From Alphaproteobacteria bacterium (GTDB lineage: Bacteria; Pseudomonadota; Alphaproteobacteria; Bin95), in NCBI GenBank assembly GCA_020638555.1, contig JACKII010000004.1, forward strand, positions 372,001-436,000: a DNA stretch of 64,000 bases, given 5' to 3'. Made by a program: the position numbers and the translations under genes. Below the pieces are notes generated by a model. It was not told the origin of the DNA. It did no database searches and saw only the letters and a program-made list of their open reading frames with translations. Shown here piece after piece: positions 26,685 through 35,392 of this stretch; position 1 is the first letter of the stretch, and each line of letters starts with the position of its first letter.

Positions 26685-27845
26685 ATGTCCGAGACCGCGT
26701 CGCTCGATGTGATGTTCCAGTCTGCCACCCGATCCGGCCAGGTGGCGGGCGTCGTCGCCATGGCCGCCAGGGCCGACGGCACCGTGCTCTATCAGGGCGC
26801 CCACGGCGTCCGCCGCATGGGCGATACCCAGCCGGTGACCGACGACACCGTGTTCTGGCTCGCCTCCATGACCAAGGCGATCACCTGCGTCGGCATGCTG
26901 CAACTGATCGAGCAGGGCAAGGCCGCCATGGACCAGCCGGCGGCGGAATTGCTGCCGGCGCTGGCCAACCCGCAACTGCTGACCGGCTTCGACGCCGACG
27001 GCCAACCGCAGCTTCGCCCGGCAAAGCGGCCGATCACCGTGCGCCATTTGCTGACCCACACCTGCGGCATGAACATCTTCATGTGGGACCCGGCCATGGC
27101 CCGTTACATGGAGACCACCGGCGTCTCGCGCGAGATCGACCCGGACGCGCCCAAGCTCAACCTGCCGCTGATCCACGAGTCCGGCGAGCGCTGGCAGTAT
27201 TCCTCCGGCATCGACTGGGCCGGCAAGGTGATGGAGGCGATCACCGGCCAGAAGCTGGGCGTCTATCTGAAACAGGCCATTTTCGACCCGCTCGGCATGG
27301 AGAGCACCGGCTTTGCCTGCACCGAGTCCATGTACGCGCGCCGGGCGTATCTGCACCTGCGCCAGCCGGACGGCTCGCTGGCACCACAGGAGCTGGGCCC
27401 GAACATTCCGCCGCGGATCGAACGGGGCGGCGGCGGCCTGCATTCCACCGCCGGCGACTACATGACCTTCATGCTGGAACTGCTGAACGGCGGCGGCCGG
27501 CTGCTGAAGCCCGAGACCATGCCGCTTGTCACCGAAAACCAGATGGGCGACCTGCGCGTCACGCCGATGGTCTCGGTCCGGCCGGACCTCTCTCATGACG
27601 CCGAGTTCTTCCCCGGCGTGCCGAAGGCCTGGAGCGCCGCCTTCATGATGAACCTGGAGGACGCCCCCACCGGCCGCAGCGCCGGCTCGCTCGCCTGGGC
27701 CGGGCTCACCAACTGCTATCAGTGGATCGACCCGAAAAAGGGCGTGGCCGGCCTGGTGCTGGCGCAGCATCACCCGTTCGCAGACCCCGTCGTGCTCGAC
27801 CTGCTCTATGGGCTGGAGCGCGGCGTCTATGAGATGATCGGCTAG
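26685..27845 (+). CDS. Serine hydrolase, beta-lactamase/EstB type (module copy 1)
   Basis: Penicillin-binding-protein-like hydrolase of 386 aa without a signal peptide, so cytosolic; most such proteins are esterases or lactonases and not beta-lactamases. The catalytic SMTK puts Ser at 61 and Lys at 64, and Tyr 172 is in RWQYSSGIDWAG. The C-terminal domain has GGGGLHSTAGDYMTF, FFPGVPKAWSAAFMMN and TGRSAGSLAWAGLTNCYQW. ATG at 26685 follows AGGGAAG. The aldo-keto reductase gene begins 15 bases after its stop, and the same gene pair is repeated immediately downstream, so this is copy 1 of a duplicated module. Confidence 0.86.
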   Translation: MSETASLDVMFQSATRSGQVAGVVAMAARADGTVLYQGAHGVRRMGDTQPVTDDTVFWLASMTKAITCVGMLQLIEQGKAAMDQPAAELLPALANPQLLTGFDADGQPQLRPAKRPITVRHLLTHTCGMNIFMWDPAMARYMETTGVSREIDPDAPKLNLPLIHESGERWQYSSGIDWAGKVMEAITGQKLGVYLKQAIFDPLGMESTGFACTESMYARRAYLHLRQPDGSLAPQELGPNIPPRIERGGGGLHSTAGDYMTFMLELLNGGGRLLKPETMPLVTENQMGDLRVTPMVSVRPDLSHDAEFFPGVPKAWSAAFMMNLEDAPTGRSAGSLAWAGLTNCYQWIDPKKGVAGLVLAQHHPFADPVVLDLLYGLERGVYEMIG

Positions 27846-27860
27846 AGGAGGCCCCGCCCC

Positions 27861-28799
27861 ATGGAATTCCGCAATCTGGGCCGCTCCGGCCTGCGCGTTT
27901 CGGCCGTTGGCCTCGGCTGCAACAATTTCGGCGGCCGCATCAAGGACCTGGAGCAAACCCGCGCGGTGGTGCATGCCGCCTTCGACGCCGGCATCACCCT
28001 GTTCGACACTGCCGACCGCTATGGCGATTTCGGCGGCTCGGAGACGCAACTGGGCCAGGTGCTGGGCCCGAACCGCAAGAACATCGTGCTGGCGACCAAG
28101 TTCGGCGGCGCGATGGACGCGGGGCCGCGCAAGGGGGCGTCGCGCCGCTGGATCATGCAGGCGGTGGAGGATTCGCTGCGGCGCCTCCAGACCGACTGGA
28201 TCGACCTCTACCAACTGCATTTCCCCGACGCGAACACGCCGATCGAGGAGACGCTCCGGGCGCTCGGCGACCTCGTGCAGCAGGGCAAGGTGCGCTATAT
28301 CGGCAGTTCCAACCTGCGGCCGTGGGAAATGGTGGAGGCGAGCTTCACCGCCGAGATCAAAAATCTGGTCCCCTTCGTCTCGGCGCAGGAGGAGTATTCC
28401 ATCCTGGTGCGCGATATCGAGCAGGACCTGCTGCCGGTCGCCAGGCGCTATGGCTATGGCCTGCTGCCCTACTACCCGCTGGCGAACGGCCTCCTGACCG
28501 GCAAGTACAAGCGCGACGCCATGCCGGAGGGCGCGCGCCTGACGCTGGACCCGACCAAGAGCGACCACAAATACATCAACGCAGCCAACTGGCAGCGGGT
28601 CGAGCGCCTCACCGCCTTTGCCGAGGACCGCGGCCACACGCTGCTGGAACTGGCCTTCGCCTGGCTGCTGGCGGAGCCGCTGACCGCCAGCGTCATCGCC
28701 GGCGCCACCCGGCCGGAGCAGATCCACGCCAACGCCGCCGCGGCCGGCTGGACGCTCTCGGCCGACGACATGGCGGCCATCGCCGAAATCATCGCCTGA
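27861..28799 (+). CDS. Aldo-keto reductase (module copy 1)
   Basis: NAD(P)H-dependent carbonyl reductase, 312 aa TIM barrel. The tetrad is visible: Asp and Tyr in LFDTADRYGDFGG, Lys in LATKFGG, His in LYQLHFPD. The cofactor region includes YIGSSNLRPWEM and SVIAGATRPEQI. The Rossmann-less AKR fold and its motifs resemble the AKR11/YghZ-like group. AGGAG lies about eight bases before ATG. It is in an operon with hydrolases on both sides (15 and 13 bases). It is closely related to the 30159-31097 product, the first 25 residues being identical. The substrate aldehyde or ketone is unknown. Confidence 0.89.
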   Translation: MEFRNLGRSGLRVSAVGLGCNNFGGRIKDLEQTRAVVHAAFDAGITLFDTADRYGDFGGSETQLGQVLGPNRKNIVLATKFGGAMDAGPRKGASRRWIMQAVEDSLRRLQTDWIDLYQLHFPDANTPIEETLRALGDLVQQGKVRYIGSSNLRPWEMVEASFTAEIKNLVPFVSAQEEYSILVRDIEQDLLPVARRYGYGLLPYYPLANGLLTGKYKRDAMPEGARLTLDPTKSDHKYINAANWQRVERLTAFAEDRGHTLLELAFAWLLAEPLTASVIAGATRPEQIHANAAAAGWTLSADDMAAIAEIIA

Positions 28800-28812
28800 G
28801 GAGGACGAGCCC

Positions 28813-29976
28813 ATGTTCGAAGCGTTCGAAGCCACCGACAAGGCCATCGCCGACGCCGTCGCCGCCCAGCGGGTTGCCGGCGTGCTGGCGCTCGTGCGCA
28901 CGGCGAAGGGGGAGACGCTGTACGAAACCGCCCGGGGCGTGCGCGATCTCTCCACCGGCGTGGCGATGACGCCGGACACGGTCTGCAACGTGTTCTCCAT
29001 GACCAAGGCGATCACGTCGGTCTGTGCCCTGCAACAGGTGGAACAGGGGCGGATCGGCCTGGACGATCCACTGGACGCGCTGCTGCCGGACCTGGCCGAC
29101 CGGCCGGTGCTGGAGGGCTTCGACGCCGCGGGCCAGCCGATCCTGCGGCCGAAGCGGGGCGCCATCACGCTGCGTCGGCTGCTGACCCACACCTCCGGCT
29201 TCGTCTACGACATGTGGAACGAGCCGATGAAGCGCTATATCGAGACGGCCAAGCCGCCCAGCATGCGCCTGCGCAAGCTCGCCGCGCTGCTGCTGCCGCT
29301 GGGCTTCGATCCGGGTGAGCGCTGGGACTATGGCATTGGCATCGACTGGGCCGGCCGCGCGGTCGAGGAGCTGACCGGCCAGACCCTGGGCGCCTATATG
29401 GCCGAGCACGTGTTCCGGCCGCTGGGGATGACCAGCAGCGCCTTCGACCCGACGCCGGAGCAGGAGGCGCGCAAGGCCCGTGCGCACGGGCGCCAGGCCG
29501 ACGGCTCGCTGAAACCCTTCGACCTGCCCGCGGCCGACGCACCGGAATTCGAGGGCGGCGGCGGTGGCCTGCACTGCACCATCGCCGACTATATGCGCTT
29601 CTGCGAGGCGATCCTGGCCGGCGGCGCGCCGCTGCTCAGGCCGGAGACCATGCCTCTGGTGCGCGAGAACCAGATGGGCAACCTACGCGTGCGCCCGTTG
29701 CAGCCGGCGGTGCCGCAGCTCTCCAACCCGGCCGAGTTCTTCCCCGGCCTGCCCAAGGCCTGGAGCGCCGCCTTCATGCTGAACCTGGAAGACGCGCCCA
29801 CCGGCCGCAGCGCCGGCTCCATGGCCTGGGCGGGGCTAGGCAACTGCTATCACTGGATCGACCCGGTCAAGGGCGTCTGCGGCATCATCCTGACCCAGAC
29901 CCTGCCATTCTGCGATCCCGACGTGCTGGCCCTGTTCGACCGGCTGGAGCGGGACACCTACGCCGCCATCGCCTGA
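28813..29976 (+). CDS. Serine hydrolase, beta-lactamase/EstB type (module copy 2)
   Basis: Paralogue of the 26685 hydrolase, 387 aa. It keeps SMTK (Ser 62, Lys 65), the Tyr in RWDYGIGIDWAG, GGGGLHCTIADYM and a nearly identical C-terminal stretch (FFPGLPKAWSAAFMLNLEDA; TGRSAGSMAWAGLGNCYHW). The central region is clearly diverged, notably LAALLLPLGFDPG versus LNLPLIHESG, so the two may prefer different acyl groups. There is no signal peptide. The start is 13 bases after the first reductase gene, with GGAGGA upstream of the ATG. Confidence 0.86.
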   Translation: MFEAFEATDKAIADAVAAQRVAGVLALVRTAKGETLYETARGVRDLSTGVAMTPDTVCNVFSMTKAITSVCALQQVEQGRIGLDDPLDALLPDLADRPVLEGFDAAGQPILRPKRGAITLRRLLTHTSGFVYDMWNEPMKRYIETAKPPSMRLRKLAALLLPLGFDPGERWDYGIGIDWAGRAVEELTGQTLGAYMAEHVFRPLGMTSSAFDPTPEQEARKARAHGRQADGSLKPFDLPAADAPEFEGGGGGLHCTIADYMRFCEAILAGGAPLLRPETMPLVRENQMGNLRVRPLQPAVPQLSNPAEFFPGLPKAWSAAFMLNLEDAPTGRSAGSMAWAGLGNCYHWIDPVKGVCGIILTQTLPFCDPDVLALFDRLERDTYAAIA

Positions 29977-30158
29977 CGGTCCCGGACACGCCGCCTCACC
30001 CCGAGTGGGGCGGCAGAGCAACAGGCTTCACCCCGAGTAGGGCCGCAGGCCAATATCGAGGGGCGGCGCCCGCCGCCGCCACCCACTCGCCAAGCGGCGG
30101 CGCCAATGCTAGCCTGCCGCGGCTCACAATTGCTTCGTCAAAGAGGAAGAGACAGGGA

Positions 30159-31097
30159 ATGGAATTCCGCAATCTCGGCCGGTCCGGCCTGCGCGTTTCG
30201 GCCGTGGGCCTCGGCTGCAACAATTTCGGCATGAAGTTGGACGAGGCCGGGACGCGCTCCGTCGTCCACGCCGCCATCGACGCCGGCATCACACTGTTCG
30301 ACACCGCCGACATGTACGGCGGCCGCGGCGGCTCGGAAACGCATATCGGCGCCGTGCTCGGAACGAAGCGCAAGGACATCGTCCTCGCCTCCAAGTTCGG
30401 TATGGACATGGACGATTCCGGCCGCAAGCGAGGCGGCTCCCGTCGCTATATCATGAGCGCGGTCGAGGACTCGCTGCGCCGCCTGCGCACCGACTGGCTC
30501 GACCTGTATCAGTTGCACCAGCCGGACCCGCTGACGCCCATCGACGAGACGCTGCGGGCGCTGGACGACCTGGTTCGCGCCGGCAAGGTGCGCTATGTCG
30601 GCTGCTCCAACCTGCCGGCCTGGCAGATGGTGGAGGCGCATTTCGCGGCGGAACTCGCCAATGTCGGCGGCTTCGTCTCGGCCCAGGAAGAGTACAACAT
30701 GCTGAACCGGGCGATCGAGAAGGATGTGCTGCCGGTGGCCCGGCGCTATGGCTTCGGCCTGTTGCCGTATTTCCCGCTGGCGAGCGGCCTGCTGACCGGC
30801 AAGTACAAACGCAACGCCATGCCGGAGGGCGCGCGGCTGACCACCACGCCGAAATTCGCCAACCGCACCTATGTCACCGACGCCAACTGGGCCAAGGTCG
30901 AGAAGCTGGATGCGTTTGCCAGCGAACGCGGCCACAGCCTGCTGGAACTGGCCTTCGCCTGGCTGCTGGCCGAGCCGGCCACCGCCAGCGTCATCGCCGG
31001 CGCCACCAAGCCGGAACAGGTGGCGGGCAATGTCGCCGCCGCCGGCTGGAGCCTGAGCGCCGAGGACAAGGCCGCGGTCGACGCCATTCTGGCCTGA
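30159..31097 (+). CDS. Aldo-keto reductase (module copy 2)
   Basis: Second aldo-keto reductase, 312 aa, colinear with the 27861-28799 product without large gaps. Tetrad residues are in LFDTADMYGGRGG (Asp, Tyr), LASKFGMDMD (Lys) and LYQLHQPD (His), and the C-terminal SVIAGATKPEQV is retained. GAGGAAGAGA precedes the ATG. It lies 182 bases after hydrolase copy 2, a gap that contains two imperfect CACCCCGAGT-GGG repeats and could hold a separate promoter. It converges with nlpD across a hairpin. Confidence 0.89.
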   Translation: MEFRNLGRSGLRVSAVGLGCNNFGMKLDEAGTRSVVHAAIDAGITLFDTADMYGGRGGSETHIGAVLGTKRKDIVLASKFGMDMDDSGRKRGGSRRYIMSAVEDSLRRLRTDWLDLYQLHQPDPLTPIDETLRALDDLVRAGKVRYVGCSNLPAWQMVEAHFAAELANVGGFVSAQEEYNMLNRAIEKDVLPVARRYGFGLLPYFPLASGLLTGKYKRNAMPEGARLTTTPKFANRTYVTDANWAKVEKLDAFASERGHSLLELAFAWLLAEPATASVIAGATKPEQVAGNVAAAGWSLSAEDKAAVDAILA

Positions 31098-31109
31098 AGC
31101 GCTGCACCC

Positions 31110-31142
31110 GCCCCCGAAACGCCGCTACGGCTGACCGGGGGC
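31110..31142. terminator. Hairpin between convergent genes
   Basis: GCCCCCG and CGGGGGC (31110-31116, 31136-31142) enclose a smaller hairpin GCCG-CTA-CGGC. It sits between the reductase gene and nlpD and could terminate both. No T-run follows. Confidence 0.5.
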
Positions 31143-31153
31143 GCCCTCGTCCG

Positions 31154-31185
31154 GACGCCTCAGCGCACCGACGCCTCAGCGCACC
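31154..31185. repeat. Perfect 16-bp tandem duplication over the nlpD stop codon
   Basis: GACGCCTCAGCGCACC occurs twice in direct succession (31154-31169 and 31170-31185). The second copy contains the nlpD stop codon (31176-31178), and the first lies just downstream of the gene. The perfect identity suggests a recent event. Confidence 0.8.
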
Positions 31186-32429
31186 AGGGTCTTGGGGTCG
31201 ACCGCGCGGTCGTGCTGGCGCAGTTCGAAATGGAGCTGCGGTTCGGAGACCGAGCCGGTGTCGCCCACCGTGCCGATGGTCTGCCCCTGGTGCACGGTAT
31301 CCCCGCGCTTGACCGCCATGGTCGAGGCATGGGCATAGGCGCTGGTCCAACCGTCCGCATGCTTGATCAGGATCAGGTTGCCGAAGCCCGGCAGGCCGTC
31401 TCCGGCATAGGCAACGGCGCCATCCGCCGTCGCGTGGATGGCGGTGCCGCGGGGCGCGGCGATGTTGATGCCGTCATTGTGCAGGCCACCCGACTTCGGG
31501 CCGAAGTCCGACAGGATGCGGCCCTCCACCGGCAGGATAAAGCCGGGATTGGTGGCCACCGCCCGCTTGGCGGCGGGCTTCGATGCCGGCATGGCCGGTT
31601 TCGCCGCCGGCGCGGACCGGGTCACCGGTTCCGCCGGCCGCTGTCGCGGCTGCGGGCCGGTCGTCATTGCCGGGGCCGGCGCCTGCGCCACCTCCCCTGC
31701 CCTGGGCGCGGCCGGAACGGCCGGTGCCACGGGTGCCGCCGGAGCGGCCGGTGCCACCGGAGCGGCCGGTGCCACCGGTGCGGTGGCCACTGTCGGTGCG
31801 GACGGTGCAACCGTCGTCGCGGGCTTTGGCCTGCCGATGGTGACAGAGGGCGTTGCCGGCGGCGTGCCAGTCCCGACTTGTGGCAGGCGTTGCGGCGCCA
31901 TTTCGGTGCTGGCCCCCGCGGTCGCGCCCGGTGCCGTCACCACGGGGCGGGGCGCCGCGACCGTGGAACCGGGCGGCAACGCCGCCATCTGGCTTCCCGC
32001 GCGGGGAATGGCGAGGCGCGTTTCCGGCAACAGACGGTCGGGGTTGGTCAGGGCGTTCGCGGCGATCAGATCGGCGGTCGAAACGCCGGTCTGCCGGCTG
32101 ACCTGCCGCAAGGTATCCCCCGGCTGGACGACATAGACATACTCATTCGGCACGCGCAGAACCGACCCGGCCTGGATGCGGTCGTCCCTCAGGCCGTTCA
32201 CCGCCATCAGGTTGGCGACGGTCACATTCTTGACCCGGGCAATCTCCATCAGGGTATCGCCGCTACAGACGACAACCTGTCCCGGACCCGCCTGGTCCCG
32301 ATTGCATGTCGGAGCCGCCGTCGCGGCGGTTGCGCCGGTTTGGTATTTCGGCGCCACGCGGATGCCGCCGCATCCGGCGACAACCAAAAGCGCGCTCAGC
32401 GCCAAACCAACACCGCTCAGCCTCAGCAT
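31176..32429 (-). CDS. nlpD: LysM-M23 lipoprotein, NlpD-like amidase activator
   Basis: Outer-membrane lipoprotein that binds peptidoglycan and helps septal splitting, by analogy to NlpD/EnvC/DipM. The 417 residues include a lipobox LVVAGC (Cys near 21) and two LysM repeats (CSGDTLMEIARVKN..., QPGDTLRQVSRQTG...). A long Ala/Pro/Val linker made of PVAPAAP-like repeats and a C-terminal M23 domain follow. Metal-ligand positions are degenerate: NDGINIAAP in place of HxxxD and QLHFELR in place of HLHFE. This points to an activator and not an active peptidase. It is at the end of the tatABC-serS-surE run; start 32429 gives the best signal peptide. The stop codon lies in a 16-bp tandem duplication. 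Confidence 0.88.
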   Translation of the reverse strand: MLRLSGVGLALSALLVVAGCGGIRVAPKYQTGATAATAAPTCNRDQAGPGQVVVCSGDTLMEIARVKNVTVANLMAVNGLRDDRIQAGSVLRVPNEYVYVVQPGDTLRQVSRQTGVSTADLIAANALTNPDRLLPETRLAIPRAGSQMAALPPGSTVAAPRPVVTAPGATAGASTEMAPQRLPQVGTGTPPATPSVTIGRPKPATTVAPSAPTVATAPVAPAAPVAPAAPAAPVAPAVPAAPRAGEVAQAPAPAMTTGPQPRQRPAEPVTRSAPAAKPAMPASKPAAKRAVATNPGFILPVEGRILSDFGPKSGGLHNDGINIAAPRGTAIHATADGAVAYAGDGLPGFGNLILIKHADGWTSAYAHASTMAVKRGDTVHQGQTIGTVGDTGSVSEPQLHFELRQHDRAVDPKTLVR

Positions 32430-32522
32430 CGAATCAGCCGCCTTTCGGGGACACTGTTCCACAAATGACCTCAGAAGGTTCCCTTATCGCGATTCGGGGG
32501 GGAGCGATAGTCCGGTAGCCGA

Positions 32523-33293
32523 TCATGCCGGCCAGAGATCCTCCAGCGCCCCCATGGTCTCGCGGCAGGTGAGGTCTGCGGTCAACGGCGTCACCGTGAT
32601 CCAGCCTTCCTCGATCAACTGCTCGTCGCTGCCGGCGGTGTGGAAGGCCTGCTCGCGCTCGGTGGAGACCCAGATATAGGGATTGCCGCGCGGGTCGATG
32701 CCCTCCTGCAGCCGGCCGCCCGGCTTGCGCCGGCCTTGCGGCACCAGCTTGACGCCCTGCACCGCATCCGGCTCGATATCCGGAAAATTGACATTGACGA
32801 TCACGTCGCGCCGCCAGTCCGCCGTCAGCACCTGACGCAGCACCGGCAGCAAATGCGCCTCGGCGGTCTGCCAGCGGGCCGGGCCGAGCGGCGTCTTGTT
32901 CAGGGAAAAGGCAATCGAGCGGACACCGCAGAGCGCCGCTTCCATCGCTGCCCCCACCGTGCCGGAATAGAGCACGTCGCCACCGATATTCCCGCCCCGG
33001 TTGATGCCGGAAATCACCAGGTCCGGCGCCTGCGGCATGACATGGCGCAGTGCCAGCAGCACGGCGTCGGTGGGCGTGCCCGCCACCGCCTTGCGCCGCT
33101 CGCCCATGTCGTGCACCCGCAAGGGCGAGTGAATGGTGAGCGCGTGGCTGGTGGCGCTCTGCTCGTAGCGCGGCGCCACGACCCAGAGTTCCTTCACCAG
33201 CGGCGCCACCAGCTTTTCCAGCAGCGCGATGCCGGGGGCTTCGATGCCGTCGTCGTTGGTCAGCAGCACGCGGGCCTGGGCGAGGTCGATCAT
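32523..33293 (-). CDS. surE: 5'/3'-nucleotidase SurE
   Basis: Metal-dependent phosphatase acting on nucleoside 5'- and 3'-monophosphates; stationary-phase survival factor. The 256 aa open with RVLLTNDDGIEAPGI (the metal-binding DD pair), followed by SATSHALTIHSPLR, GTPTDAVLLAL and the family signature PDLVISGINRGGNIGGDVLYSGTV. Start 33293 overlaps the serS stop by four bases, so the two are translationally coupled. In many Alphaproteobacteria pcm follows surE. Here nlpD follows directly after 93 bases. Confidence 0.94.
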   Translation of the reverse strand: MIDLAQARVLLTNDDGIEAPGIALLEKLVAPLVKELWVVAPRYEQSATSHALTIHSPLRVHDMGERRKAVAGTPTDAVLLALRHVMPQAPDLVISGINRGGNIGGDVLYSGTVGAAMEAALCGVRSIAFSLNKTPLGPARWQTAEAHLLPVLRQVLTADWRRDVIVNVNFPDIEPDAVQGVKLVPQGRRKPGGRLQEGIDPRGNPYIWVSTEREQAFHTAGSDEQLIEEGWITVTPLTADLTCRETMGALEDLWPA

Positions 33294-34570
33294 GGGCGGT
33301 CTCCGTCGATCCGATCTATGCCGCCCATATAGGGCCGCAATACCTCTGGAACGATGACAGAGCCATCCGCCTGCTGATAATTTTCCAGCACCGCGACCAG
33401 GGTGCGCCCCACCGCCAGGCCGGAGCCATTCAAAGTGTGGCAGAACACGTTGCCCTTGCCCTCGGCCGGCTTGAAGCGGGCGTTCATCCGCCGGGCCTGG
33501 AAGTCGCCGCAGTTGGAGCAGGAGCTGATCTCGCGATAGGTGTCCTGGCCCGGCAGCCAGACCTCGATGTCATAGGTCTTGCGCGCGCCGAAGCCCGTAT
33601 CGCCGGCACACAGCACGACCACGCGATAAGCAAGGCCCAGGCGCTTCAGCACCTCTTCCGCGCAGCCGGTCATGCGCTCGTGCTCGGCTTCGGACAGGTC
33701 GGGCGTGGTGATCGAGACCAGTTCGACCTTCTCGAACTGGTGCTGGCGGATCATGCCGCGGGTGTCGCGCCCGGCCGAGCCGGCCTCGGAGCGGAAACAG
33801 AGCGTGTGCGCCGTGCGCCGGATCGGCAGGTCGGCCTCCGCCAGAATCTCGCCCGCCACCAGGTTGGTCATGGTGATTTCGGACGTGGCCGTCAGCCAGT
33901 AGCCGTCGGTGGTCTGGAAGCTGTCCTCGGCGAATTTCGGCAACTGGCCGGTGCCATAGAGTGCCGCGTCGCGCACCAGCACCGGCGGATTGGTCTCGGT
34001 ATAGCCGTGCTCTTGCGTTTGCAGGTCGAGCATGAACTGGGCCAGCGCCCGGTGCAGGCGCGCAACCGTGCCCTGCATCACCACGAAGCGGGCGCCGGAA
34101 AGCTTGGCCGCGCCTTCGAAATTCAGCCCGCCCAGGCCCTCGCCGATGGCGACATGGTCCTTGGGCTCGAAATCGAACTGCGGCGGCTCGCCGACCCGGC
34201 GCAGTTCGACATTGGCGCTCTCGTCCGGCCCGTCCGGCACATCGTCGGCCAGCACGTTCGGCAGGGTGGAGAGCAGCGCGTCGATCGCTTCCGCCGCGGC
34301 TTTCTCGTCCGCCTCGGCCGCGCCGGCCTTGTCCTTCAGGCCCTCGACCTCGGCCATCAGGTCCGAGGCATCCTCGCCCTTGCCCTTGGCCTTGCCGATC
34401 AGCTTGGACAGGTCCTTGCGGCGCGACTGCACCTCCTGAAAGGCGGTCTGCGCGCCACGGCGGCGTTCGTCGAGCGCCAGGATTTGCCGCGCCACGGGCT
34501 CGGCGCCGCGCCGGGCAAGCGCCCGGTCCAGGGCTTCCGGCTCGGCGCGGATCCAGCGCAGGTCTAACAT
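33290..34570 (-). CDS. serS: Seryl-tRNA synthetase
   Basis: Class II aminoacyl-tRNA synthetase charging tRNA-Ser (and tRNA-Sec where present). It has 426 aa. The N-terminal antiparallel coiled-coil arm spans residues 30-100 (SRRKDLSKLIGKAKGKGED). The class II motifs are GARFVVMQGTVARLHRALAQ (motif 1), CFRSEAGSAGRDTRGMIRQHQF (motif 2, Arg contacting ATP) and GSGLAVGRTLVAVLENYQ (motif 3). It lies between tatC (3 bases upstream) and surE (4-base overlap), the usual alphaproteobacterial order. Confidence 0.96.
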   Translation of the reverse strand: MLDLRWIRAEPEALDRALARRGAEPVARQILALDERRRGAQTAFQEVQSRRKDLSKLIGKAKGKGEDASDLMAEVEGLKDKAGAAEADEKAAAEAIDALLSTLPNVLADDVPDGPDESANVELRRVGEPPQFDFEPKDHVAIGEGLGGLNFEGAAKLSGARFVVMQGTVARLHRALAQFMLDLQTQEHGYTETNPPVLVRDAALYGTGQLPKFAEDSFQTTDGYWLTATSEITMTNLVAGEILAEADLPIRRTAHTLCFRSEAGSAGRDTRGMIRQHQFEKVELVSITTPDLSEAEHERMTGCAEEVLKRLGLAYRVVVLCAGDTGFGARKTYDIEVWLPGQDTYREISSCSNCGDFQARRMNARFKPAEGKGNVFCHTLNGSGLAVGRTLVAVLENYQQADGSVIVPEVLRPYMGGIDRIDGDRP

Positions 34571-34573
34571 CGG

Positions 34574-35392
34574 CTATTCGTCCTCGTCGTCATAGGCGGC
34601 CTCGCGCTCGGCGCGTTTGCGCTCGACCACGCGGGCCATGTAAATCGAAATCTCGTAGAGTATCAGCCCCGGTATCGCGAGGCCGATCTGGCTGATGACG
34701 TCGGGCGGCGTCAGCACAGCCGCCAGCAGGAACAGGATCACCACGGCGTATTTGCGCTTGCGCGCCAGCGTGTCCGCACTCACCAGCCCGACGCGTGCCA
34801 GCAGGGTGAGCGCCACCGGCATCTGGAAGAACAGGCCGAACGCGAAAATCAGCTTCATGACGAGGCTGAGATATTCGCCGACCTTGGCTTCCAACTGGAT
34901 CGGCAGCCCGCCCGCCACGCCCGTCGTCTCGAACGACAGGAAAAAGTGCCAGGCCAGCGGAAAGATGAAGAAATACACCATGGCGCCGCCCATGAAGAAC
35001 AGCACCGGGGTGGCGACCAGATAGGGCAGAAAGGCGCCGCGCTCGTTCGAATAGAGGCCGGGCGCCGCAAACTTGTACAACTGGCTCGCGATAATCGGGA
35101 ACGAGATGAACAGGGCGGCGAAGAACGAGACCTTAATATAGGTGAAAAAGGTCTCGGTCAGGCCGGTATAGATCATGCGCCGGCCGGTCTGGCCCTGAAA
35201 CTGGTCCGCCAGGGGTTGCACCAGAAAGGCGAAGATATCCTCGGCGAAATAGTAGCAGACCAGGAAGCACAACAGCAGCGCCACCAGCGAATACATCAGG
35301 CGCTGGCGCAGTTCGATGAGGTGGTCGATCAACGGCGCGCGGGTGGCTTCCTGCTGCGCCTCTTCTTCCTCGCGGCTGGGACGGGCGCTCAT
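34574..35392 (-). CDS. tatC: Sec-independent protein translocase subunit TatC
   Basis: Polytopic inner-membrane receptor of the twin-arginine translocase, which recognises RR signal peptides. The 272 aa have six membrane segments, the conserved cytoplasmic HLIELRQRLMYSL at the N-terminus and FEEFLVxP-like EDIFAFLVQPL in the first periplasmic region. Further on are LYSNERGAFLPYLVATPVLFFMGG, AVLTPPDVISQIGLAIPGLILYE and a Lys/Arg/Glu-rich tail. Its ATG overlaps the tatB stop by four bases. Promoter activity probably comes from upstream of tatA. Confidence 0.95.
   Translation of the reverse strand: MSARPSREEEEAQQEATRAPLIDHLIELRQRLMYSLVALLLCFLVCYYFAEDIFAFLVQPLADQFQGQTGRRMIYTGLTETFFTYIKVSFFAALFISFPIIASQLYKFAAPGLYSNERGAFLPYLVATPVLFFMGGAMVYFFIFPLAWHFFLSFETTGVAGGLPIQLEAKVGEYLSLVMKLIFAFGLFFQMPVALTLLARVGLVSADTLARKRKYAVVILFLLAAVLTPPDVISQIGLAIPGLILYEISIYMARVVERKRAEREAAYDDEDE

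Noticed and set aside
26445..29192. Open frame of about 915 codons on the minus strand
   Set aside because: Antisense to the hydrolase and reductase genes, which carry intact catalytic motifs; no family motif in the antisense frame.
26685..29976. Beta-lactamase antibiotic resistance genes
   Set aside because: SxxK and Tyr motifs are shared by esterases; there is no signal peptide and the genes alternate with aldo-keto reductases, so metabolic esterase/lactonase roles are more likely.
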